Positions 6,463 through 13,151 are shown, counted from the stretch's first letter. The stretch: DNA of 26,110 nt from JAZDEL01 sp043820655 (GCA_043820655.1 JBDRDO010000004.1:1-26110); one strand, 5' to 3'. Numbers and translations are program-made. Notes: a model not told the origin generated them from the letters alone.

Positions 6463-7226
6463 TTCATCGCCTCCTTTCCCGTGCTCTCATACCTTTTTTT
6501 GAGCGCGGCCTTCTGAATCTCATACACATCCGCACACGCCTTGGTGCCGAGCTTTATGCACTCCTGCCATTCATTTGCCTTAAGCAGGCCGTCAAGCTGG
6601 AGCAGAACAATTTCCCCCGTATTGGGGAGCGTTGCCATCGGAATGTCAACCGCGTCATCGGCGTCCTCCTCGTACTTGTTTAGGTCGGCGGCAACCTTTC
6701 CGCCGAACTTTCCCACTCCGCATGCGGAAACCATGTCGCGCATCGGAATTCCCGCATCGGCAACTGCAACAGCAGCGGCTGTCAGCGCGGCAACCCTTGT
6801 TCCCGCGTTGCTGTCGAGTATTTCCACATTCACATCTATCTTCGTGTTGGGGAAACGCTCAACGAAAATCGCCCTTTCAAGCGCCTCTCCGCAGACCTTC
6901 CCTATCTCTATCTCGCGCCTTCCCGGGCGCGGGTTTTTGTGGTCAGGGACAGAGAAACCTGCCATGCGGTACATGAATTCCACAACTGCCTTGTAGGGGT
7001 TTGCCTTGTGCTTTGGCAGGCACTCCCTTGGGCCGTGCACTGAGGCAATAATCTTATTCTGCCCCCACTCAAGGTATGCGGAACCCGCAGCGCGCGGAAT
7101 AACGCCTACCTGTATTTTAATTGGCCTTACCTCATCGGCTTTCCTGCCGTCAATGCGCTTTCCCGCCTTGTCAAAATAAACAGGTTCTGCCTTTGCACTT
7201 GCTTTTGCATTTTTCTTTGCTGTCAT
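6459..7226 (-). CDS. rrp41: Exosome complex exonuclease Rrp41
   Basis: This is the catalytic RNase PH-type subunit (255 aa) of the exosome, which degrades RNA 3' to 5' by phosphorolysis and can add A-rich tails. Visible motifs are GKRIDGRKADEVRPIKI, GSAYLEWGQNKIIASVHGP, the segment PGRREIEIGK with paired arginines for RNA/phosphate binding, and DADDAVDIPMATLP holding the catalytic acidic residues. The first ~15 residues (AKKNAKASAKAEP) are a Lys/Ala extension. The ATG follows GGTGA by 7 bases and overlaps the end of rrp4 by four bases. Confidence 0.96.
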   Translation of the reverse strand: MTAKKNAKASAKAEPVYFDKAGKRIDGRKADEVRPIKIQVGVIPRAAGSAYLEWGQNKIIASVHGPRECLPKHKANPYKAVVEFMYRMAGFSVPDHKNPRPGRREIEIGKVCGEALERAIFVERFPNTKIDVNVEILDSNAGTRVAALTAAAVAVADAGIPMRDMVSACGVGKFGGKVAADLNKYEEDADDAVDIPMATLPNTGEIVLLQLDGLLKANEWQECIKLGTKACADVYEIQKAALKKRYESTGKEAMK

Positions 7227-7924
7227 TTCTTTTCACCTTCTTTTGCTTCTTTAACATCAACTGTATGCTTTCCCTTTGCGGACTCGGCCTTTGCAGGGCC
7301 TGCCTTCATTGGCTTGCCTTCCTTTTTCAGGAAATCCGTAATCCCGTTTGTGAGATTTTCCAGGTGCGCCTCTTTTGAAATTTTGTCAATCGCCCTTTTC
7401 AGCAGGGCAATATCCCCGCCCTTAACCCATATCCAGCCGTTCCTTCCCACAAGGATTGAGCAGCCGGTGCCCTGCTTGAGAACATCAAGCATTGAGCCGT
7501 TCCTGCCTATTACGCGCGGTATTTTCACGGAGGAAACTTCAATAACCTCCCCTCCATAGAAAACACGCGACTGCGCAAGGTCTGCCTCGTTAAGCTCGTT
7601 GACCCTGTCAACCTTTGCGGAAACAACATTCCCGCCCTTAAGGCTGTCGCGCAAATCCTTCCTGTTCAGGAAGGATGGGTAAAATGAATTTATGTCGACT
7701 GAATATCCCGCGAACCTTTCCGCGGTTACAATGCCTATTACCAAATCACCCTCAACAGGGGCGTATGCTCCCTCCAAAGGAACCACTGATGCGACATCAT
7801 CACTCTCATTCACAAATCCCAGCACATCCGAATGTATCTTGCCATCGTGCAGATAGACATTATGCCCGAGGCGCTTCCTTTGTTCCGTAACAACCTCGCC
7901 GGGCACAACTATTTTCTTTCCCAT
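7223..7924 (-). CDS. rrp4: Exosome complex RNA-binding protein Rrp4
   Basis: The 233-residue protein has the three-part build of Rrp4: an N-terminal domain (KKIVVPGEVV), an S1 domain (about 60-135, GDLVIGIVTAERFAGYSVDI onward), and a KH domain with VIGRNGSMLDVLKQ and ILVGRNGWIWVKG. It caps the Rrp41/Rrp42 ring and guides RNA into the channel. The C-terminal ~45 residues are a Lys/Ala/Glu-rich tail. I start it at ATG 7924; a TTG directly before it (7927) is in frame. GGAGAGTGA lies upstream. Its end overlaps rrp41 as ATGA. Confidence 0.95.
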   Translation of the reverse strand: MGKKIVVPGEVVTEQRKRLGHNVYLHDGKIHSDVLGFVNESDDVASVVPLEGAYAPVEGDLVIGIVTAERFAGYSVDINSFYPSFLNRKDLRDSLKGGNVVSAKVDRVNELNEADLAQSRVFYGGEVIEVSSVKIPRVIGRNGSMLDVLKQGTGCSILVGRNGWIWVKGGDIALLKRAIDKISKEAHLENLTNGITDFLKKEGKPMKAGPAKAESAKGKHTVDVKEAKEGEKK

Positions 7925-7968
7925 CAAATCACTCTCCTATTTCTCCTTTTCTTTCCTATAACCGCAAA

Positions 7969-8664
7969 TTACTTTTCCACAATTTTTGTTTCCACAGCGC
8001 CGTGTGTCAGGGTGTTCAGCTCGTTGAATAAATCATTCTTAACGCCCGCGGGAACCTCAAGCAAAACAACAAGCGAACCGTCGTTCTGCCACTCCTCTTT
8101 TTTAATGTCATACTTCCGCACAATTCCCGAACCCTTTCCCGCGAATTCCCCCGGAATCTTAACCGCAATTTCAAGCTTCTCAAGTGAAATCGGCAGCAAC
8201 TTTTTGAGCTCCTTAAGCACAATCGGAATCTGCTCCCTCACAGGCCTGTGCAGATCAATTGTAATTTTTGCCTCCTCCATTGCGTTCTCAATTCTTTGGG
8301 GAGGGTGCGGGGAATTTGTCTGCGGATTTATTCCGTTGCGCACAATAAATTCAATCACTTCCTTCCTCTTGCGCTCGGCAATTGCGCGCCTCTGCTGGGT
8401 AGTTAACTGAACCTCGCCCTCCATGATTATTTTGGTGGCGATTTCGGCTATGTTGGCCGTGCCGAAGGCGCTCTTAACACTGTCATCCCCCTTTACATCG
8501 CCCTTGTTCGCGTCCTTGAAAACCGTGTCAATTGCGAGCAAATCGTCAAACGCAATTTCCTTTCCGTTTTTCATGTCCATTGCAAGGTCAGGGTCAACTA
8601 AAATCTCGAATTTTTCCCCTGCGTGCTCGAACCTTGCTATGACCGCATCTTCCATCTTTACCAT
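7969..8664 (-). CDS. sdo1: Ribosome maturation protein SBDS (aSdo1)
   Basis: The 231-residue protein is the archaeal Shwachman-Bodian-Diamond homologue. The N-terminal domain contains EKFEILVDPDLAMDMKNGK and the characteristic TTQQRRAIAERKRKEVIEFI (about 92-111) and NPQTNSPHPPQRIENAM (118-134), followed by two smaller alpha/beta domains. SBDS acts with EF-2-like GTPases in late maturation and recycling of the large ribosomal subunit. The order psmA-SBDS-rrp4 is the conserved one for archaeal exosome superoperons. The ATG at 8664 has a GGGTG site; a later in-frame ATG (8655) is less likely. Confidence 0.96.
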   Translation of the reverse strand: MVKMEDAVIARFEHAGEKFEILVDPDLAMDMKNGKEIAFDDLLAIDTVFKDANKGDVKGDDSVKSAFGTANIAEIATKIIMEGEVQLTTQQRRAIAERKRKEVIEFIVRNGINPQTNSPHPPQRIENAMEEAKITIDLHRPVREQIPIVLKELKKLLPISLEKLEIAVKIPGEFAGKGSGIVRKYDIKKEEWQNDGSLVVLLEVPAGVKNDLFNELNTLTHGAVETKIVEK

Positions 8665-8733
8665 TTCAATACACCCTTTTACGGGGCTCGCTCCGCCCCC
8701 ATTCCCATTCGCATTTATAACAGGATTAAAAAA

Positions 8734-9456
8734 TCATGCCTTTGCCACAAAAGCCTTCAGCTTCTCATTCGGGATTTTCCTGAATTCCCTGCTCCTGTCA
8801 ATAAACGCAACCTCTACCCTTTTGTAGTCCATTTTCTCCTTATCATCCAGGCCCTTCTTCAGCGCCTTCATGAGCAGCACAATTCCCTCATCCTGGGTCA
8901 TGCCCTCCTTCCATTCCTTCTCAAACAACTGCATTGCCTTGCTGCGGTTTTTCCCTATTGCGATTGCGCTGTATTCCGCAAGTGCCCCGGAAGGTTCGGT
9001 CTCAAACAGGCGCTTGCCTGTGTTGTCAACTCCTCCCAAAATAAATGAAACACCGAACGGGCGCATCCCGCCGTACTGCGTGAAAATCTGCTTTACATTG
9101 CTTACTTCCTTTACCAAAGTTTCAACAAGGATTGATTCGTCATAATACATTACATTTTCCTGCGCTTTTTGCCTTGCAATCTGCACAAGCCTTCTTGCAT
9201 CCCCGACAAGGCCTGCCGAAACCGCCGCAATGTGGCCGTCAACCTTAAACATTTTCTCCACTGAATCCGGAATCATCAGCTTTGACCCTACTTTTTTGTC
9301 CGCGGCAAAAAGAACGCCGTCCGCGTACTTTAACGCGGCGCCTAAAGTTCCCTGGCTTACAATTTTGCTTGCGTATTCCACTTGATACAGCCTGCCGTCA
9401 GGGCTGAACATCGTCGCAACGCGGTCATATGCCGAAGTCTGGGATCCGGGATACAT
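8734..9456 (-). CDS. psmA: Proteasome subunit alpha
   Basis: The 240-residue protein begins with the alpha-subunit H0 helix signature YDRVATMFSPDGRLYQVEYASK (about 10-31) and continues through GVLFAADKKVGSKL and the internal DARRLVQIARQKAQ. Alpha subunits form the outer rings of the 20S proteasome and gate substrate entry. They are not proteolytic, and no N-terminal Thr is expected. It is the first gene of the minus-strand superoperon, with AGAGG before the ATG and a strong box A further up. A gap of 69 bases separates it from SBDS. Length equals that of other archaeal alpha subunits. Confidence 0.97.
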   Translation of the reverse strand: MYPGSQTSAYDRVATMFSPDGRLYQVEYASKIVSQGTLGAALKYADGVLFAADKKVGSKLMIPDSVEKMFKVDGHIAAVSAGLVGDARRLVQIARQKAQENVMYYDESILVETLVKEVSNVKQIFTQYGGMRPFGVSFILGGVDNTGKRLFETEPSGALAEYSAIAIGKNRSKAMQLFEKEWKEGMTQDEGIVLLMKALKKGLDDKEKMDYKRVEVAFIDRSREFRKIPNEKLKAFVAKA

Positions 9457-9520
9457 GATTTTTCCTCTAAAGTTTCGAATTCCCCTCTGATTTGCTATTA
9501 TTATTCTTAATTATAGTAAC

Positions 9521-9530
9521 TTATATAAAG
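9521..9530 (-). promoter_or_regulatory. Box A promoter of the exosome/proteasome superoperon
   Basis: On the minus strand CTTTATATAA is a near-ideal archaeal box A, 65-74 bases before the psmA ATG. It would start transcription near 9497 and give a leader of roughly 40 bases containing the psmA ribosome binding site (AGAGG). No other comparable promoter is seen between psmA and the DHH gene, which agrees with one long transcript. Confidence 0.7.
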
Positions 9531-9582
9531 GGATAGTTGGGGGTTCGGGGTTAGCAATATGCAGGAATATCCGGCCTGCCGA

Positions 9583-9689
9583 CGCTATTCGGGCACAAGC
9601 CCGAATGCGCGCATTTTGCCGTGCTAATTGGGCACGAGCCCAATTGCACCCATTTTGGCGCAAGCCAAAATAGGGCAGGCAAAATAGCG
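9583..9689. repeat. 107-bp multi-hairpin element, copy A
   Basis: The segment is almost fully self-paired. Closing bases CGCT (9583-9586) match AGCG (9686-9689). Arm 1 is a hairpin, ATTCGGGC-ACAA-GCCCGAAT (9587-9606). A GCGCGC linker follows (9607-9612). Arm 2 is the stem ATTTTGCC (9613-9620) with GGCAAAAT (9678-9685), which encloses two further hairpins: GTGC-T-AATTGGGC-ACGA-GCCCAATT-GCAC (9621-9649) and ATTTTGGC-GCAA-GCCAAAAT (9652-9671), the latter flanked by CCC and AGGG. The same frame and length recur at 25998-26104. It lies between the psmA promoter and the Bro-N gene. No protein is encoded. Confidence 0.8.
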
Positions 9690-9707
9690 AGGCAGTCCAC
9701 ATCACGC

Positions 9708-9756
9708 GCGGATGGTTTCGGGCTATGCCCGAAAATTTCCGAACAACAGTTCGGAA
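9708..9756. repeat. Two further perfect hairpins behind element A
   Basis: After the tag GCGGATGGT (9708-9716), which is also found directly after copy B (26102-26110), come the hairpins TTTCGGGC-TAT-GCCCGAAA (9716-9734) and TTCCGAAC-AACA-GTTCGGAA (9737-9756). Each has an 8-bp perfect stem and a 3-4 base loop, the same dimensions as the arms of the 107-bp element. They complete the non-coding stretch between psmA and the Bro-N gene. Confidence 0.7.
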
Positions 9757-9792
9757 CTGTGTCCGCCGCACCGGAAATGCGGTCTGAAAGCG

Positions 9793-9800
9793 TTTATAAA
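9793..9800 (+). promoter_or_regulatory. Box A promoter of the Bro-N gene
   Basis: TTTATAAA at 9793-9800 is a good box A and would start transcription near 9823-9826, about ten bases before the GTG chosen as start at 9835. This argues against the longer reading frame that begins at 9712 inside the hairpin repeats. Confidence 0.5.
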
Positions 9801-9834
9801 TGAAAAAGCGGTTATTTATGCAGAGGCGATTAAG

Positions 9835-10617
9835 GTGGATGAAGGCAGGGCACTGGCAGTATTTCAGGGCAGAAAAATAAGGAAAATCTGGCATAACAAT
9901 GAGTGGTGGTTTGCAATTGAAGACATGGTGACTGCACTTACCGATTCATCAGACCCTAAACAATATATCAACAAGCTCAGGAAGAGGGATAATGAACTTT
10001 CAAAAGGGTGGGTACAATTTGTACATACCCTTCCTGTTTCAACTTCGGGCGGGCACCAAAACATGAACTGTGCAAATACCGAAGGCGCATTTAGGATAAT
10101 CCAATCCATCCCATCCCCCAAAGCGGAACCGTTCAAACTTTGGCTGGCAAAGGTTGGTTATGAAAGAGTGCAGGAAATAGAAAATCCCGAGCTTGCGCAG
10201 AAGCGCATGAAGGAGATTTACAGGGCAAAGGGATACTCGGACGAATGGATTGAGAAGCGTGCCAGGGGCATTGCGGTAAGGCAGGAACTTACGGATGAAT
10301 GGAAAAATCGCGGAGTGCGGGAAAATAAAGAATATGGAATATTAACGAATGAGATAAGCAAGGCAACATTCGGGAAAACAACTGAAGGATATAAGGAATT
10401 TAAGAAACTCAAAAGGCAAAACCTCAGGGACCATATGAATGATTTGGAACTTATTTTCACAATGCTTGGGGAGGCGTCAACAACAAAAATAGCACGGGGA
10501 AAGGATGCGCAGGGCTTTGTGCAGAACAAGGGGGCTGCAAAAAAAGGCGGGAAAATTGCGGGGAATGCACGGAAACAACTTGAAATTGAATCAGGGGGAA
10601 AATGTCGCAACACCTGA
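9835..10617 (+). pseudogene. Bro-N/DinD-like antirepressor family protein, frameshifted at 3' end
   Basis: The N-terminal ~110 residues are a Bro-N domain: VFQGRKIRKIWHNNEWWFAI at the start and PFKLWLAKVGYERVQEIENP at its end. The rest matches the layout of DinD-like (COG3617-type) proteins: GYSDEWIEKRARGIAVRQEL, EYGILTNEISKATFGKT and NLRDHMNDLELIFTMLGE. Such genes occur in prophages, viruses and mobile islands. The frame stops at 10615-10617, but the next frame continues as NVATPENYLEEPEGRKRKRL to a TGA at 10679-10681, as expected for the family's end, so one extra G in the G5 run at 10594-10598 is the likely lesion. GTG 9835 gives a typical Bro-N start. It is transferred DNA set against the minus-strand operon. 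Confidence 0.75.
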
Positions 10618-10677
10618 AAATTATCTTGAGGAGCCTGAGGGCAGGAAAAGGAAACGGTTATCTGCGGGGGGGACTTT

Positions 10678-10800
10678 ATGAAAAAAACAAAAAAGGCGAA
10701 AAAGAAGAAATTCCCGTTGGCTGCGCTTTCCGAAAAAGCACTGATGCAGGTTTGGGATAATAAAGAGGACGACGTCTACGAAAAATACCTTGACGATTAA
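10678..10800 (+). CDS. Antitoxin-like small protein, 40 aa
   Basis: The peptide has a Lys-rich N-terminus (KKTKKAKKKKFPLAAL) and the C-terminal pattern LMQVWDNKEDDVYEKYL, which resembles the C-terminal toxin-binding ends of many small type II antitoxins (xxVWDNxEDDVYxxL). A GGGGGGAC site lies just before the ATG. The ATG overlaps the TGA (10679-10681) that the upstream Bro-N gene would use if its frame were intact, giving an ATGA coupling. No toxin gene follows: two bases on is the end of the convergent rnp2. It may be an orphan antitoxin or may partner the Bro-N protein. Family assignment is by motif only. Confidence 0.6.
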   Translation: MKKTKKAKKKKFPLAALSEKALMQVWDNKEDDVYEKYLDD

Positions 10801-10802
10801 AA

Positions 10803-11144
10803 TCAGCCCAATTGCGAGATGCTTCCGCTTGTTTTAAGTGTTTTTGGCAGTACGCTTACGCCTGTAACTTCCTTCACAAAAAGAATGCCTGTTTTTATCT
10901 CATCCTCGTGCCCGAGCGCGCACCTTACAATGCCAAAATTCCCCCTGGCATCCCACTTCATAAGCCAGAATTTGTTGCGCGCGGTTCCTACAGAACCATA
11001 AAGTGAAAGCATCGCATCCCACAATGCCTTTGAAACGTCACTCTCCCTGAGCGCGCGCTCCGCGTGAAGTTCAAAAGAAATATACCTCTTTTTTCCGCGC
11101 ATGCTAAGCGGAATCGGCTTAACCCTTTTTTTAATCGCCGGCAT
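10803..11144 (-). CDS. rnp2: RNase P protein component 2 (Rnp2/Pop5)
   Basis: The 113-residue protein follows the Pop5 pattern: KKRYISFELHAERALRESDV at the N-terminus, ALWDAMLSLYGSVGTARNKFWLMKWDA in the middle, and GIVRCALGHEDEIKTGILFVKEV followed by a terminal TSGSISQL segment (about residues 106-112). With Rnp3 it forms the heterotetramer that activates the catalytic RNA of RNase P for removing tRNA 5' leaders. Its ATG overlaps the TGA of the HD-domain gene by one base (TGATG at 11142-11146). Its place near psmA and eL15 is the known archaeal arrangement, here broken from psmA by the Bro-N insertion. Confidence 0.88.
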   Translation of the reverse strand: MPAIKKRVKPIPLSMRGKKRYISFELHAERALRESDVSKALWDAMLSLYGSVGTARNKFWLMKWDARGNFGIVRCALGHEDEIKTGILFVKEVTGVSVLPKTLKTSGSISQLG

Positions 11145-11686
11145 CAGATGCCCTCAAGCCTAACGTTAGTCCCAATCTGCTTAAAAATCTCCCTTTCAAG
11201 CCTGTAAACCGCGGGCTCGCAGGTATTGATGAGCATGAGAATTCCCATACTGACTTTTCCGTATTTTCCCCGCAAGTAATTAAAGCGCTCGGCAAGGGAA
11301 ACAACCTTATCGCCATTAACGCGTTTGTCAGCGTAATAAACAACCTTCTCCTCCCAGGTTTTTATCCCTCCGACTAAAATTTCATCAAGCGCGTGCTTCT
11401 TAATTATCTTTCCAAGTGCGGGGTAGCCCGCCTCCTTCAGGATTTTGTAGCCCTCGTTCCCGTGCTTAACATCCCCGTTTGCCTCGATTGCTTTGTACTT
11501 TGCCACATCATGCAATAATGAGGCGCGGTCAACAACCTCAAGGTCTATGTCAACGCCGGAATCCCTGAGCATTGAGGCAACGTAATTTGCCACATCATTC
11601 ACCTTCATGCAGTGCTCTATGATGTTCGCGGGATTGCCGCTGTCCCTGAGCATTTCAAGGCTTTCCTCTTTGGTTGGAAGTTCCAT
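11144..11686 (-). CDS. HD-domain (HDIG-type) phosphohydrolase
   Basis: The 180-residue protein has HD-superfamily metal ligands: IEHCMKVNDVA (first His), ASLLHDVAKYK (the HD doublet near residue 63), a downstream KHGNEGYKIL and IIKKHALDE, and YYADKRVNGDKVVSLAERF. This resembles the small archaeal HDIG family whose substrates are unknown, perhaps nucleotides. The start is uncertain: ATG 11686 (MELPTKEESLEML) fits family N-termini, while ATG 11719 overlaps the end of rnp3 (ATGCTTAA) and would add 11 residues. It is coupled between two RNase P protein genes. Confidence 0.8.
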   Translation of the reverse strand: MELPTKEESLEMLRDSGNPANIIEHCMKVNDVANYVASMLRDSGVDIDLEVVDRASLLHDVAKYKAIEANGDVKHGNEGYKILKEAGYPALGKIIKKHALDEILVGGIKTWEEKVVYYADKRVNGDKVVSLAERFNYLRGKYGKVSMGILMLINTCEPAVYRLEREIFKQIGTNVRLEGI

Positions 11687-11711
11687 AGGTAAAAAGTGCT
11701 GATGCCTGTTT

Positions 11712-12263
11712 TTAAGCATATCCCAGCAGGCGCGCAATTGCACGCATATTTTCAGGCATACGCATCTCATCCGCACGCAGGGCGCACGAGAAAACAGCAA
11801 ATGGCAATTTCTTCTTTTTGCAGATTTTCACTGCCATGAAATAATTTTTCAGGAGCATTGCCCTGCGGTATTTATCCATATTCAGCAGTTCTGAAAATGG
11901 AAGGGCAACGGAAACCCCCGCATCCTTTGCGCTTTGCGCTGTCTGCGTGTCAAACGGCGAGCGCGCCGTTCCGCAGGGCGCAAGCAGAAAATCAACGCCC
12001 TTTGAAACCCCGAACTTGTTCATTTCGGGCGAGCCGCCCCTTACCGCAACAATATCGGCCCAGTTGCGCCAGCGCTTAAGTTCACGGCTGTCGCGCTTTT
12101 CAATAATTTTGCAAACCTTAAATCCTGCATTGCGCACGCGCTCGGCATCCTCGCGCGAATTGGCTGCAACTGCAATGGCGGAGGAATCAAAACCCAGCGC
12201 TTTTGCTGTTTTTTCTATCCCTGCAAAATCGGAAAACAGAATAATGTCGGATATTTCAGCCAT
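11712..12263 (-). CDS. rnp3: RNase P protein component 3 (Rnp3/Rpp30)
   Basis: The 183-residue protein has the Rpp30 features in order: an N-terminal strand (DIILFSDF), ADIVAVRGGSPEMNKFGVSK, VDFLLAPCG, a run equivalent to the family's 'A..A.v.lalpFs.ll' (SAKDAGVSVALPFSELLNM), and the end FAVFSCALRADEMRMPENMR then AIARLLGYA. Rpp30 has a TIM-barrel PHP-like fold without full metal sites and works with Pop5 in RNase P. Length is at the short end of the family (about 200-230). AGGAG lies 9 bases before the ATG and a TTTTAGATAAACC box A further up, so it likely starts the rnp3-HD-rnp2 transcript. Confidence 0.85.
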   Translation of the reverse strand: MAEISDIILFSDFAGIEKTAKALGFDSSAIAVAANSREDAERVRNAGFKVCKIIEKRDSRELKRWRNWADIVAVRGGSPEMNKFGVSKGVDFLLAPCGTARSPFDTQTAQSAKDAGVSVALPFSELLNMDKYRRAMLLKNYFMAVKICKKKKLPFAVFSCALRADEMRMPENMRAIARLLGYA

Positions 12264-12408
12264 ATATAAATACTCCTGGGAAAGGTTTATCTAAAAGGCG
12301 ATTTTTTGTGCAACAAATCAACGGCATTTACAGTCTCCCTCAAAATACCGCTGCAGGTTTTAACAAACGAAATTTTGCTTTTCATTGTCAATCATAAGGG
12401 GAAATATA

Positions 12409-12444
12409 TTTATATAAGTTTGTATATATATAAATTTATACAAA
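12409..12444 (+). promoter_or_regulatory. Promoter and inverted-repeat operator of the toxin-antitoxin pair
   Basis: Box A TTTATATA (12409-12416) is followed by an inverted repeat, TTTGTATA (12419-12426) and TATACAAA (12437-12444), with a 10-base spacer. The predicted transcription start (about 12440) falls inside the repeat, so protein bound there would block initiation. Autorepression by the antitoxin or toxin-antitoxin complex is usual for such modules. The rest of 12264-12408 shows no gene. Confidence 0.55.
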
Positions 12445-12462
12445 TTGACCGAGGTTTATCTG

Positions 12463-12762
12463 ATGCCATCGCAGACAGTAACTTTGCAGAAAAAAATCGG
12501 GCAGGGAAATGTACTGCACTATCCCACCCTGAGGACCGTACTTGCTGTCGAAAGTGTCCTGCAGGAAGCAAACACCCTGCTTAACAGGGAGCAGATAAAG
12601 GAGAGGCTTCCTACAAAAATTCAGCACCAGACCCTGAACATAATCCTTGAATATCTGGAGGAGAGCGGAAAGATATTCATAGGGAGCAAAGGAATACTCT
12701 GGACACACAATGAAAGCCCGAAATTCAGGAAGTTGGCTGAAAAAAGCGTTCAGGTGAGATAG
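12463..12762 (+). CDS. Antitoxin of RelE-type module (archaeal winged-helix-like)
   Basis: The 99-residue protein reads as a small winged-helix-like domain: TLQKKIGQGNVLHYPTLRTV, then EANTLLNREQIKERLPTKI and HQTLNIILEYLEESGKIF, with a short wing (GSKGILWTHNESPK). Proteins of this type occur in archaea directly before RelE/ParE-like toxins. ATG 12463 is preferred over TTG 12445, as it lies below the box A and operator-like repeat. The toxin gene begins immediately after its stop codon. It probably binds DNA at its own promoter and neutralises the toxin; both statements are inferred from context. Confidence 0.75.
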   Translation: MPSQTVTLQKKIGQGNVLHYPTLRTVLAVESVLQEANTLLNREQIKERLPTKIQHQTLNIILEYLEESGKIFIGSKGILWTHNESPKFRKLAEKSVQVR

Positions 12763-13149
12763 TTGGCAAAGGAAAAACAAAAGAAAGAAATAAAGGTTTC
12801 ACATTCGTCTGAATTCGATAAAGAATACAGCGAATTGGTTGAAGTCGTCAGCGCAGAAAAGAAAAAGGGCGTGGAAAATTCATTCAACAACCAGCTTCTG
12901 AAAGCGATAGGGAGAAAAATTGACCTGCTCAAAATACAGCCTGACTGCGGCATACATGTTCCAAAAAACCGTATTCCTAAGGGGTTCATAATAAAATATG
13001 AAATTAACAACCTCTGGAAGGTCAACCTGCCTGGAGACTGGAGGCTTTGCTATACGCTAAATACGGGCAGGCTGGAAATACTCGCAATCCTCCTGGAATA
13101 TATGGACCACGACAGATACAATAAATTGTTCGGCTATAAAAAGAAATAG
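12763..13149 (+). CDS. RelE/ParE-superfamily toxin
   Basis: The 128-residue basic protein has the RelE-fold order: a helical N-terminal part (FDKEYSELVEVV and KKKGVENSFNNQLLKAIGRK), IDLLKIQPDCGIHVPKNRIP, then strands KYEINNLWKVNLPGDWRLCYTL and LEILAILLEYMDHDRYNKLFG. The Arg of GDWRLCY and the terminal His/Tyr residues are the usual functional positions. The start is TTG 12763, which follows the antitoxin stop directly and has GGTGAG 4 bases upstream. RelE toxins cleave mRNA on the ribosome. The pair is a type II module placed between rnp3 and eL15 and facing against them; it ends 2 bases from the convergent eL15 gene. Confidence 0.82.
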   Translation: MAKEKQKKEIKVSHSSEFDKEYSELVEVVSAEKKKGVENSFNNQLLKAIGRKIDLLKIQPDCGIHVPKNRIPKGFIIKYEINNLWKVNLPGDWRLCYTLNTGRLEILAILLEYMDHDRYNKLFGYKKK

Positions 13150-13151
13150 TT

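Noticed and set aside
9583..9756. CRISPR array
   Set aside because: The hairpins are not identical repeats with regular spacers, and no cas gene is present in the window.
9712..9834. N-terminal extension of the Bro-N protein
   Set aside because: It would be translated from the hairpin repeat and lies upstream of the box A at 9793-9800; the Bro-N domain starts naturally at 9835.
12306..12584. 92-aa plus-strand ORF before and over the antitoxin
   Set aside because: It runs through the promoter/operator region and overlaps the antitoxin in another frame; the sequence looks random.
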